From: Amblyornis subalaris
Taxonomy: Eukaryota; Chordata; Aves; Passeriformes; Ptilonorhynchidae
Reading direction: 5' to 3'
Length of the DNA stretch: 64,000 nucleotides
Assembly (NCBI GenBank): GCA_018881555.1
Contig: JACAXG010000050.1
Location: 4,092,001-4,156,000, forward strand
The notes beneath the pieces are model-generated. The model was not told where the DNA came from. It saw nothing but the letters and a program-made list of their open reading frames with translations, and ran no database searches. Both the position numbers and the translations under genes were made by a program. The first letter of the stretch is position 1; the number at the start of each line of letters is the position of its first letter. Below are positions 1-13,100 of the stretch, piece by piece.

Positions 1-1117
1 GTGCATTCCTCACTTATGGTTACAGCCTTAAAGGCTTAGGTCTGGAAGCAACAGAAAATGTCTAAATCTCTTCAGCATTTTCAGATTCCAACAACTGAAA
101 TTATAATCTGGATTTATTAGAGAATGAAGGATTTCTGGTTAAGTTACTGATTTAAGTGCAACCTTGACGCAGGATTTAGTTCATCCGCTTGAAAAAAGAC
201 AGGTGTCTGTCAGCTAGTATGGAACAGCTATTAGGCAACCCACAATAGCCCTCTATAGTGGCAAAGGCTAGGAAACTGGGAACAATCACTGCAAAGAACT
301 TCACAATGTTCAAAATATAATTATCTTATTTTTGCAGCTCTTATACTTGCTTAAATAGTATTTTCTAGCAAAACTTGCACAACTGATGACATTGGGATTA
401 TGTCCCTAGGCAATTTTTATTCTCTGCAAGGGGAGATTATATGCCAGGTGTTAGAAAGTAGTTAAGAATGCAAAACTGATTGAATACAGACAGGAGATGG
501 GAGTGAATGTGTATTTTATCCACACATACGCCACTGTAGGTCATACAGCTAGTCCAGAGTCAGTCTCTGGACTGAACTGATGTAGCTGTAAAAACACTGT
601 ATGTGGTGGTAGTGTTGGATTGTTCTGCATGTCTGAATGGGTTTAACAATAGCACTGTATCTAAGTTTATAAAAGCTATTCCTGTGTATTGGTTTGTTTA
701 GCAAATTGTAGCTCATATTCACCATGAGAGCTAAAATTTTAAAACACTGTATTAAAACCTAAGAGGATTTGCACTGACAATCTGGGGACATGAAAGAACA
801 ATAAAAAATTAGAGCAGTAACAGGGAATATTTCCATAATATTTTGGTTTATATTATTCGTTGTTTTGAGTTCCATTCAGAAGGTATTTTTAGTGTTACAT
901 TCAAAACCTCCTCAGTTAAAAGTGCANCTGTTACTTTATGCAGTACAGCTACATCAGCCTGATTTCTGATACTTCAAATACACCTCTATAGNTTTCCCAA
1001 ACAGAACTTCAAAGCTGCAGCAACCAATCCTGTGACTGATAAAGGTGGAATAATAATTAAAATCTGCTTTACAGTTTGACATACTAGTCATTGGACTTTC
1101 ACATTTGTTTTTTCCAG
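1..1117 (+). other. PDE7B: PDE7B intron (3' part)
   Basis: AT-rich sequence upstream of the first visible PDE7B exon, ending in a T-rich tract and AG at 1116-1117. No further exon is recognisable; the exon that precedes HMLSKVG must lie outside the window. Confidence 0.8.
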
Positions 1118-1181
1118 CATATGCTATCCAAAGTGGGAATGTGGGATTTTGACATTTTCTTGTTTGACCGCTTGACAAATG
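1118..1181 (+). CDS. PDE7B: PDE7B coding exon, start of catalytic region
   Basis: Encodes [21 protein letters not shown], the conserved entry to the PDE catalytic region. The acceptor is preceded by tttgttttttccag and the donor is G|gtaagt. The exon ends in phase 1 and joins 2808 with a split glycine codon. Confidence 0.95.
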
Positions 1182-4100
1182 GTAAGTAATTTTTTTAAGT
1201 CTTTATTTTACTATCTCTCATATATAACTATTCAAAAAATCCCTAATTAATTATTTGCTAAACATTTCCAGTTTAGATTACTGACGAGAAATTGGCTACA
1301 TTTAACCTCTCTTAAAATCACATCCTGGAGATTTTTCAGGCTTTTCCTGAACTATCGGGTAATGTTTAAAGTGTGCTTTTGTATTAGTCTAATCTCCTAC
1401 ATTTGTTGTCATCACCTTTTCAAGAAGGTGTTTCTGTTTCCTTTTCCTGGGAAATTCCCAACCTGNTTTAAGTATACTTGTTAGATACATTGGTCATTAA
1501 ATCCAGATCTCCATAATCAGTCAATTTCTGTCAGTACNAAAGACCTTTGAGTGAAGATATCCTTGCTTCTGTTCAGCAGCAAAAATTAGGAAATTGATTA
1601 AGACAGTAAAAATCTGTTAAATGTCTTCTCTAAACATATGCCTGTAAACCCCCCCCAATGTCTCAGCAATACCTCTTGATCAGGTAACTGCTGAAGAGGG
1701 TCATGATCACACCTTTCCCCTTTCTGCAGTACTCATAGAAATGAGATCCCTCATTCCTCACCCCCAATGTAATTAGGTTTCGCTGGGGCAGAAGGTGTAG
1801 AAAAAACTTGGTTTAGAGGGTCATTCAGCTGAGTGACTGGCAGTGAAGGGTGAAAAGGACAGCAAGTGGCCTGGGAAGCAAAAGCATAGTTCTTCTAAAT
1901 TACCTTTCTGTGCCCCTGCTCAGTAGTCAAGACCAAGTAAGTTTCCATGCGTTCTTTGTACATATATTTATTTTCTTTCCTGAGTTACGTTGAATAAGAA
2001 AAGATTTCCTTCAAACTTTGATATGTAGTATGGCTTGGTTGGTTTGGAGTGTTTTTTCCAGCTTTTCTGGAAACAGTGCCGCTGAATTAAGCAGTGGAAA
2101 CTTTTTAAAGTACTGTGTGCATGTATAGTTGATCATGTAATACTAGTTAGGCTGAATTTTGCCAGTGTTCCCAGTATTTGATTTACAGTAAGGCCAGTGT
2201 AACATTACAATGGGACTTGAGACTGTAAATGCTGCAACTCAGTTTTCCTGTCTATGTCATCATTATGAGACGCAATTGTAGCTGAGCTACGTACATGGGT
2301 TAACTACATGTTTGTACAGCCATATATAAAATAAAAAAATTTATTACAAACAGCTGATTTTTCATAATTCATTAGTACAGTATGGCAAAGTGCAGTGGCG
2401 GAAAAGTCACTCTCATTTCTGTTGTTTCTAAAGATAGACCTGATATATGGAGCTGATATTTCTCTCAAACAAGCCTGTCAAAATATTTCCAGATAAAACC
2501 ACATCAGTTTGCCTTCTTCCAGATAAAACCACAGTTTGGCTGTGTCATGTTGAAACAGCAAACATAACTTTATGGCATTTAGACACAGGAATGGCACTGC
2601 GTTGGTACAACCATGCCATCAACTCTTGATTACGTATAGGAGTAATTCATATAAGTGACTTCTCAGTATATGAGTGTCATCTAAGCTGATTTGATTGGAG
2701 ATAAGGTGATAGGAGCTGACTAATAGGAAATTACCGAGATTTTTAGTCTTGCTTGGTTTGTAATGACATGATAAGGAAATCTAAGAGTTGTTGCTTTCTG
2801 CTTTTAGGAAACAGTCTCGTAACACTGCTTTGTCACCTCTTCAATGTGCATGGACTTATTCACCATTTCCAGTTAGACATGGTTACATTACACAGGTTTT
2901 TTGGTAAGTGTTCACCTCAAAGCCATCTTTAAATAAAGTTTAAAGCTTAAGTAGAGCATCAGAGAAGGTTCTGGCTTGGTCTGTGTATCTGTGTAAGAAT
3001 GATGATGTTGCAAGTATTTCAGTAAAACATGTCTATGAAATTTATTAGCATACAGTTTGCAGGCACTCTGGTACTTGGTTCAGNACCTAGTCAATGGAGG
3101 GACCTCAAAAGGCTCTGCATGGAGCTGGAGCATCCCAGCACCACAATCACACTGGTGATTTAAAATAAAGAATGTCGTGCAGAGATGTGGCTGGCTGAGG
3201 CCCGCACAGACAGACAGACACTGCAGAACCTACCCGTGCACAGTACGATTGTGGTGCAGTGTAATTATTTTAGTGACTAAAAGACCACTGAGACCCAGGG
3301 CAGTTAAAAGCTTATGTGCAAAATTTAACAAATCATATCAAGCTGTCTGCACTGAACAGTGTTGATGAAAGCCCCTGCAGCTGTTACTGCCAACAGAAAT
3401 ATTAGCCCCATGCTGTCAGTGAACCAAAGGAAGAAATTGGCCAAAATCAATTACTTTTCGCATCATGTTTTGAAAGCAGCTAAATGCCAGTTTTTGAGGC
3501 TGTCAGGCAGAGTTTCCAAAGCAGGGTCTCTTCTTTAAGACCGATTGTGGCTTCTGGAAAGCATTCCTCTGGTGTGGAGACAGACAAAATCTCCCTGCTG
3601 TTTCTAACTCCTGTGGGCAGACGTGAAGTGGACAGTCGGGTAATTAAGAGCTAGTGGTACTCACAGTTTGAAGGATTACCCAGTGTACCTCCAGATGCTT
3701 GTGAGGCTGGAAACAAACAGAAGGCTTGGACTTTCTTTGGCATTCCTCATGCTGGCAGCAAGTGCCGTGGGAAATCTGCCTGTTATCTTTCCATTTGATT
3801 AATTTGATGGTGTCTAGGAGAGCACTTCAGGCAAGATCACATGCAGCTTCCAGTGTTCACGTGGTGATGTCCCAAGACCACCTAGTGGTGCACACACTGC
3901 TGCAAGGAACAGATGGGTGTGAAGCACACATCTCAATGATTTTTCTGTGTGAGTGAATGTTGAGAGTTAAGAGGTTGGTGCTCCTGGTCCAACTGGACCA
4001 GCTCCAGCACTTCAAACTAAAGTAAGAGGGACTGGCATTTTAAAATGAACACATAGATGTGACTAAAATTATCACAGGAGATTTTGCTGTGAACACCTCA

Positions 4101-7100
4101 ATGTTGTATCTTTTGATTCTTCATGTAGGGGATATAGGAATGTCTTTGGCTGTAGTTCTTCATAACAAATGATGGCGGGATATCAGGGCCTCACTCCCTG
4201 CTGCTGTAAAATAGGTGGTACTGCCTTAATGGCACACTACTACCCTATGAGAGCAGCCTAAATAATTACACTCTGTTGTGGATAAATTTGCCTCTCTTCC
4301 TTGTTTATTTTACTCCTCAATGAGAGCCTTCACTAAGGCAAGAAAGAGTTGATTTATGCACTAGACGCAGTATATCCCCTTGGGCCTCACAAATCTTTTC
4401 AAGTGTTTTTTCTCTAAAGGTATCCCAATAAAAGTAGCAATTTAAATAAGCTACAGCTATTTGAAGAAACTCCTTAGGCAGCTGACTGCAAAACCTCAGA
4501 TTGTATTTTAAGTCCAGTTCCCACTTGTGGCCATGGCATTCAGAGACAAAAGGATCTTTGTTTTCTGTTTTGATTCCCAGTTATGGTTCAAGAAGATTAC
4601 CATAGCCAAAACCCATACCACAATGCTGTCCATGCTGCTGATGTCACACAAGCTATGCACTGCTATCTGAGGGAGCCCAAGGTAATGACAACCTTTCACA
4701 CTAATGTTGCTTTCAGATGATTATCAGATTTTTTTCCCAGGACTGAAATAAAAACCCCAAAAGATACTTTTAGATAGCAGAAAGTGATTGCGTGCAGGAA
4801 GTCAGCAACAAGTCAGGAGGAGTGTCAGCTATAGATTACAGACATCTCAGTCAAGCTACTGGAGTCCCTTCTCATCATGCAGGCAACGTGTCTAAGTGCT
4901 GTCATACGAGCTCCAGCCACCGTGATGGTGTGAACCAGCCACCCACCAGTGGCTGCAGTTCTTCTCCCATCAAACTCAGCAGAAGGCAATGCATGCCTGT
5001 GCCTTAGCCACCTCAGAGCATAAGCTCCTCACATCAGTATTTCAAAATACCAAACTGGGCAATGCCACATCAGGAAAGGGGAAAGCAGCACCTTCAGATG
5101 GGTCTGTTTCAAGGGCGTCCTCTGCACGAGTAAACAGCAGCATTTGACTGCTGCTATAAGTTATCACAGTGTCAGGGTGATGTTGCCTTATGTGTTACTG
5201 GAGGGCATTGTGGTATTGCATTGCTGAGCCACGGTATAAGAACGTAACTAATTTTTTCTGGCTTGGCTTAAATGAAAGGATGTTCTACTAGAACTAGCAG
5301 TTTGTTACACCAGAATAAAGTAATGGTAAGTGAGGACAGGAGCAGGCCCCAGCTTTTATATATTTTTGTCTCCTGCAAGATCTGCAAGTATCTTCTTGTC
5401 AAGAAGTGTAGAGGACAGCCAACATCCAGAACTTACACCATACTGCTCATTAGCTCTCACCTCGGGATGCTTCTTTCATCTCATAGACCTGTACTCCATA
5501 CAGACTCATTGGGCTGGTAATAACTGCCTCACTCTCAGAAACAGAAAACACTAAGACTACCTTTTTTTTTTTTTTTTTCCAATTATAAAAAAGTTTACTT
5601 CTAAATGAGCTCTGTAGCAGAAAAAAATCTGGACAGCTTTACAAACTTGAATATTTGAGGTTAAAAAGGTAAATTATGTTCTCTAATAAAACACATATAC
5701 TTGAACTGAGATAGATATCTAACAGCCAGGTTTGGAATTTCAAAAGTTGATAAACTGCATTTTATAAGACAGTGCTATGCTAGAAAATTGAAGCCTGCTC
5801 TACTGTAGGTATTACTAAATACCTTGTGAGGCAGAGCTCTTAGAACGTATGTTAACACATGCCAACCTATCAGTATACTTGTTTGCTTTTTTAAACTGAA
5901 TGTTTTAGACTATGCTCAAACACTTCTATTACAACAATCCTTGTATTGCCATGAATGATAAAGAGATGAGAAATACAAACTATAATATTGTTTATTTACA
6001 AAAAAAGGTGTTTACTGCTCACGTTCTTGTTGTGATTAACGTGTGTGATGATTCAGCTTGCCAACTTCCTCACCCCATTGGACATCATGCTCGGACTGCT
6101 CGCTGCTGCGGCTCACGACGTGGATCATCCAGGGGTCAACCAACCCTTTCTGATTAAAACTAAACACCACCTNGCCAGCCTGTACCAGGTAAAACTCCTC
6201 ATCAAGTTGCTCATGTGTAAAATGGAGTCAAGGGAAGTTTAAGCAATTTGCNGTGAACTTTTAGTGCCAAAATCTGGCAGTGGGAGGATGCTGCTCAAGT
6301 CATGCTGCACTTTAGAGTCTGGACAATTTCAGTCAAGCTGCTCACTGGGTGTCGCTTCTTACAGCAAAGCTGATATGAGAAAAGGGTGGAAATGTCAGAT
6401 TTTGTTGAGGACATTTAAGCCAAATCAGTTGCTTGGGTTATTTCTGCTGTAGATCATCTGGGGTGAGGAACTGCCGGTAGGATATTTAAAATCACGAGAG
6501 AATTTGTACTNCATCTTCCTTCAGTGAACAAGTAAGCAGCAGGCATGCTCTAAATTGGTATTGCATTAAAAGAAACTTTTGCTTTATGTGGCTGTAGTAA
6601 AATTAAACACTTCATGAACATTGCATTTAAAAAAAAAAAAGAAAATAGAGGAAACGAAAGGAAAAGCTGTAGACATTTACAGTAACATTCCTCAAGAGAA
6701 AAAGAAAAAACTTAAAGACAGCCAGTAGGTCACACCACAGGCTGTCTAGACCAGTATCCTGTTTCTAAGAGCAGCCAGTAAAAGATCTGAGAGAGAGACA
6801 TAAGTCTGGGATAAGTACAGAGTTGTCCTTCACCTGGTATACATCCTTCCAGCTCTGGCAAGCAGTAGTAGAAAACTTCCTGAAACAAAAACACAGACCT
6901 TCTTGTTCAATAACTACCGATGAACCCATGCTGCCTGATTTTTGTGGTCCTTTTTGAATATATTTGAGTTTTTGGCCCATAGCAATTATTGTGGTGAAAA
7001 ATACCAAGTTAAAAATTCATGTACTTGAAAAAGACTCACTAATAGCTATGTACACGTGCTTACCAAATTGAGAGATTGCTGTAATGTCCTTGCTACTTGA

Positions 7101-10100
7101 TAAGAGAGTTTCTCTCTTGTTCTCCCCTGTTCAAGCAAGGTTTGGGTTTTCCCACAGGAAGTGGATTGTGCAATGGNGCAACTGTCCTGCCCTCAGATTT
7201 GGGAATGGGCTGGACCATGGGAGTCCCAGCCAGGGCACAGTGATGCTCAAACACAGAAAACTTCATGACTGGCCTCATCACTAGCTGATGCAGCTTATTA
7301 TGTCAAACCTATATGTTTCTGGTCCATTTTATTCCAGTCTTTTCTAAATGTCAGGCCAGCAGAGTGAGGAGGGAGAAAAGCCAGGGGCCTAAGCTAGGGG
7401 ACTTTGGGAATGCTAAGGGTACTTTGAAGAGGAGTGAGTAGAGCCATTCCACAAAAACCCTTGTGTTGTGAGAAGGTACAAACAATTCCTTCTCGAATTA
7501 ATAGCNGCAAACGGTAGTATATAATTAGGTTGAAAAATCTGAAAGACATAGCTAAAATATTAGTATTTTGGAGAGGTGGTTTCTGCTCAGTTATCCGGGT
7601 TTGAATATACTTACAAATGTTGGTTAGAAAGGGCAGTGACAATGCNGAAAATGCAATCTTTCAACAGCAAATGAGATTTTAAGGACCCTACTTAAGGACA
7701 TTCACTGGCAAGTTTGAGTTATTTTATCTGAAATTGATCCCACATTGTTTCCAAAGATTTTGGTAGTATACAGTACATGAATGCCAATAAAAATAACTGC
7801 TGGAAAAAAGTTTTGCTGAAAACATTTTTAGTCAAAAATTTAGATTCAGCAAGTAGTCTTTAAAACATGTACTTTAACGTGCTTGAAACTGAAACAAAAA
7901 AGTTCTTAGGCTTTTGGTTTTTAAGTAGCAGAGCCACAGAACTGCTGGGATTAATCAGAAAAAGGATCAAATGAAAATAAGTTTTAACATAGCTGGCAGT
8001 CATCTGTCACTGGGACAGTGGACTTATCCATGTATGGCATCTCTTTGCTTTTGAGTGTTTGACATTTAAATTAGAACTTTACATTTGGAAGAAAAGGTTT
8101 TGCAAAACGAAGTAGGTCAGTTTTTGACAAAGATGCAAAGTGTTTGACAGCTTCTGAAATGCATATACNAGAAGCGTCACGTTTCAGGAAGACAGGTGAC
8201 ATCACCATGGACTTCAGAGCTTTCAATATTTATTTTCAAACTAAATCCATATTTTATGATGCAAGACACTTTTTTTTTGTAATCTATAGGGTAATTTCCA
8301 CAAGAGTCTATTGCATGGGATTGCGTGCACCATAATTTTCTATAAAAATCAAAGCACCTCTTTCAAACCTCCAGCAGTACAAAGACAGTTCGTAGTATAG
8401 AAGGTGACTCTGGTGGTCTGGAGGTCACTTAGTTTTCCTGTGAGGAGCACAACAGCATTCTTTGTAATGTGATGCAGACTTTCCTTCTAACTTGGATTGC
8501 TTTTAAATGAAGGGTGAGAGTTTAGAAGTGTGGAAAGATCACATACAACATCTGTAGTACAAAACAGGTTTAGAAGACTATGAAAGAACACTTTACGACT
8601 TTAATATTGACGTATCTAAGTTGGAAATAGGAGAATATGTTTGGGGCATCAGTAATAACAATTCTACTTTGTAGTCTTCCTTAAAAGCACCACTTCTAAT
8701 TAAAGTGTCATTTTCGGCTATTTAACATTGTGTAGTTAAACCAGCTGCTCAATGACTAAGAACAGATGACCAGATTGAAAGAAATTCTGACCCCCCTTGA
8801 ATTAAAATTGAACTTTGCTCTGCGCCTAGTTAATAGCAAGTCTTCCTCTCTTCAAGCTACTGTTCTTTTCCAAATGCATATGTGAAGAGCAGTGCAGATA
8901 GCTCAGAGAAACTGACAGATTGGAGATATTGTGATAGTGCAAGTAAAATAAACGGGTTTTTTCTCACAGTACTGAAGTCTGTGTTATAGCAATCCACTGG
9001 GTTTAGGCTGTAAATGTGACAGAANCTTCCTTTAGTGCAGCCATTAAAACTGCTACTCAGTTTTTTAGAAAACTAAAACGCCAGGTGAAGCAGAGCTGAG
9101 AGCCCCAGCCTGCAAGCCAGCACGGCAGACTTTCCCTGCATGGGTTGTCTCCCCAGCAGCCTGGGTGATCAGATAGCTCATGGCAATTAGTCTTAATAAG
9201 GCAGTAGTGTGTTCTTAGGTGAAATAGCTGACTCTACTAATTGCTGGCAGCCACCTCAGGGATTCTGGCTCCTTGCATTTAAGAGGGAAGTCATATGACT
9301 TCATGCTTAGTTGTTGCTTGTTACCTTGACCTTTCCTTTTCCCTCCTCCCTACACTTTCAGTGTGGGAAACTAAACAGTGCAGCAGTGTCAGTTTAAGGT
9401 TCCCCCTATAGCAGCAGGCAAAGAGCAGAAACTTACTTAGAGAAGTGGAAATAGTCTGGGATGATGAACTGAGTTTACTTCTTCCTTTGAGTAACTACTA
9501 ATTGGATGTAGGAAAGTTCTCAAATGCCTACATGCTTAGCCCTGTTCGGGCTGGCCTTCAGTATGGCCAAAGAGCAGCTGCATCCCTGGAGTGTAATTCC
9601 CTGTTTGAGTCAGGTGCTGCTGAAGCAGCTCCTCACAGCAAGTAAGGCTGCCATGCTGAAAGGGATGTGGGGGCACAGAGTGCTCTGAGGGTGATCTCCC
9701 TGGTCAGGATGTTTCAAGGATGCAGTCAGACCAGGGGTGCAGGAACCTGTGCACACAGGCACTGTCTTAAACAAGTGTAAGCCTTCCCAAAAACTAAAGG
9801 TGACAGTCGAGTAGAGTTTGTCCAATTTACCTTGGGATAGGAAGATGACAGCCTGTGGCCTGGAGATGACTCTTGGGACCAGTATTCAGCTCTGTGAGTG
9901 GGTAGGTGAAAAAAAAAAAAAAAATAAAATTGTTGCTATGCCCCGTTACATTCCCTTATTTTCCTTAGTCAGTGTAGGGTTGCAAAAGTCCATCCTGGTG
10001 TATTTAGGCAAAAAGAGAAAAGGGATATTTAGGTTGGCAAATGAACAGAATTGCTGTCAAAAGTAATTTCTATATTGCATAACTGATGCTGAGATCTGAG

Positions 10101-13100
10101 TCTGCCAGCTCTTCGTAAGAAAAGGACTTGGTTTTTGCATGATTTGAAAGTTTTGCAGTTGGTTTTACTTTGTTTTTTCCCCCCAGTATCTGTGATTTCT
10201 GTAAGGGAAACAAGCAGACAACCCAGAGAAATGCCAAAGCAACTTTGTTTGTGTGAATTCAAAGGCAACAAAAGGCACTGCAGAAAGTACTGTAATAGGA
10301 AGTCAATCCAATTTGCACTTTCATATTTGGACTAGACAAGATGATCAAAATGCAAATTCGATCTTGGTTGCTGGCAATGTTTAGTGTTTCAACAGTCATT
10401 AGATATGACAGGACTGCAGAGGAAGATGGGGAAGACTTAGGAGAAAATGCTGCTCAGTCCCTCTTGGAAAAGTGGAAGCTGGACATCATGCCCCATGGGA
10501 AAGGCAGTACTATGGCAGCAACACCTCAGAGCTGTGGGACTGTGCATAAGGGAGCTAGAGATTAACAGTGGCTGGAGAGAGGGATTCTGACTCCAGTTTC
10601 CCAGTTGGCAGTGACAGGGTGGAGTCCTCGCTCTGCTAACTGCTCAAAAGGTTGGATTGTGTTTTATTTTGTTGTTGGTTTTTTTCAGTCCAGTGCTTTT
10701 CTACTGCAAAAGCCGTGAACTTCCCAAAACAGGGAAACAGATGTTAGAGGTTTCTGAACAAGTGACATTTCTGAGGCATTTGGTGGTAGAAAGTACTCTG
10801 TGAACTAAACAAGTGATGATTGGCAAATGCATTGTGTGTTAGGATAATAATTTCAAGTCATCAGACATAAGATACCCAATTAGTTGTAATTTACGGACAA
10901 CCTAGAAAGCTGGGTTTCTGTTCCCCAGCAATATTTTTCCAACCTAACTTTGGTTCCGCTTAGTTAGAAGCGAGGAAACAAAAAGGAGTCAAAATTTGTT
11001 GCAGACTAAGTTGCTGAAGCCTGCAAATGCTCAGCAATACTGCTACTCTTCTTGCTTTCACTGAACAGCTGCAGGCAGCTTCCAGTTCCCTGACTCAAAG
11101 GGAAATTTGGCAGTTCAGTTTTCTTTTTCTTGTCCGCTCTGCATTCAGATTGTAGAGGCTGAAAAGTCAACCTGGGATCAATAGGAGGTAAAAATACAAT
11201 TTTGCATTCCTGCTTTAATTCATTTGTTAATAAATCTGTTAAAATGCAAGCTACCTCCCACTCAGATGAGATTAGCTACTCTGTTCACAGCAGGACTCAA
11301 AAACTGTAGAACAACAGGGCTCTAGGGCTNACCTTAGCTGAGAAACCCAGAAACACGAGGTCCTTAAATATAGAAATCTAGACTAATTACTCTAATCCAG
11401 CTGTGGCTGAAAAGCACACAATTTAGGCCCATGTTACAGCATGTCCAACTAGCTCTGGGTATCATGTGATATGGCAAATCCATATCTGTAGCATGGATAC
11501 CTTCCTAATCCTTGCATTTGTTCCTNTTACTCTCCCCAGAACGTTTCAGTGCTGGAGAACCATCACTGGCGCTCTACTATAGGCATGCTCCGGGAGTCGC
11601 GGCTCCTCGCCCACCTGCCCAAGGACGTCACGTAAGTGTCCCCNGGAAGAAATGCACCATTGAAACTAGTCCATGGCTTCTTTCACTCTTCTTAGCAGCA
11701 CACTGGCAAAGAGGCCCAGGCTTCAGAATAAGATGAACTTCCTGCCCTCTCCTGGTGCCACTATGAAATCATGAGACAAAGTTATACAGCAGAAGTATTT
11801 TTTAAGACCTACCCACTTCTGCAGCACAGGAATGGCCACTCTCAGCAGCAGGAACACAGGGAGTCCCAGCAGGAGGGGACTTTTTCAGATCGATTGTTGG
11901 CATTTTTCATTTTACATAGTACCAACCAAATATGGAAAGATTTAGTGATTAAAAAGAGAAAATTGAAGGAGTTGGTCAAGGAGCATCAAGACTGCTCAGG
12001 ACTTGCACATCTCACTGAGGAAATGTGGTTCAGTCTTTATGGATGAAGCAAAAAAAAAAAAGGAGCAACATGAGCACCTTGGCCAAGTTGCTGCCAGCTT
12101 TTTACCTGCTGGTTTTGTGCAGTGTTAGTCCCACCAAGGAAGGGAGATTGAGCCAAAGAACAGACTGCAATGTTACATTTTAAATCACAGGTGGCCTTAC
12201 CAAGAATACAAACAAGTTACCTGGAAGCAATAAGTTCCGTATCCCTCCAGAAATNTTTTGCATCAGGCCAACAACTTTAAAGGACTTCAGTCCAGACCTC
12301 CACATCTTTGACTTCAGCTTCAAAGTTGCGGTATTCACCACTCAGCTCTGAGCAGCTGAAGTAAGACCTCAGCATTTTTCTTGATGCACCATGCTGTTGT
12401 TTCAGACTGGGGTTTTTTGTACTTCCCTAGCAATTTCCAGAAGCTTTCAGAACAACGTGTGCCAACAAGCATTTTTTTTCTATGTTATCGGTTCCTCTTG
12501 AACCCACTTGGGCAGGGAGAACGGTTGTACCCTGCAAACCGCAGCAGAGACTGACCAAATAGACAGATCAGACTGGATCCATAAAGAAAAAGGAGGCTTT
12601 ATGCTAGCTGTGATCCGTAGCAAGTTGTTTTGAGCCATTAGTGTTCAATGGTTCCATGATTAAAGGGGCTTATTTTCNTCCATTGCAGACAGGACATTGA
12701 GCAGCAGTTGGGCTCCCTGATCTTGGCAACAGACATCAACAGGCAGAATGAGTTTTTGATCCGTCTGAAATCTCACCTTGACAATCAAGATTTGAGGCTG
12801 GAGGATGCACCAGACAGACATTTTATGCTTCAGGTAACTTCAAGATTTTTTTTTTTAGTTGTTTTTATTCATTTTTCAGGTCACAGTATTGCCCAGTGTA
12901 TGTTAGAGTAGTGTATGATAGCATGTCTGGATATCAGCTTCTCCTTACCTATTACCATAAACACTTACCTTCTGCCACCTGGCATGTCAGTCAAGCATAA
13001 GGTGCCTCCGGTATTTCCTTGAGTTAAAAAGCTGTGAGGGCAGCAGATACAGGAGAGTGTCAAATGCTAAGGAATGAAGATAAGCTAGTAATTATTTTAT

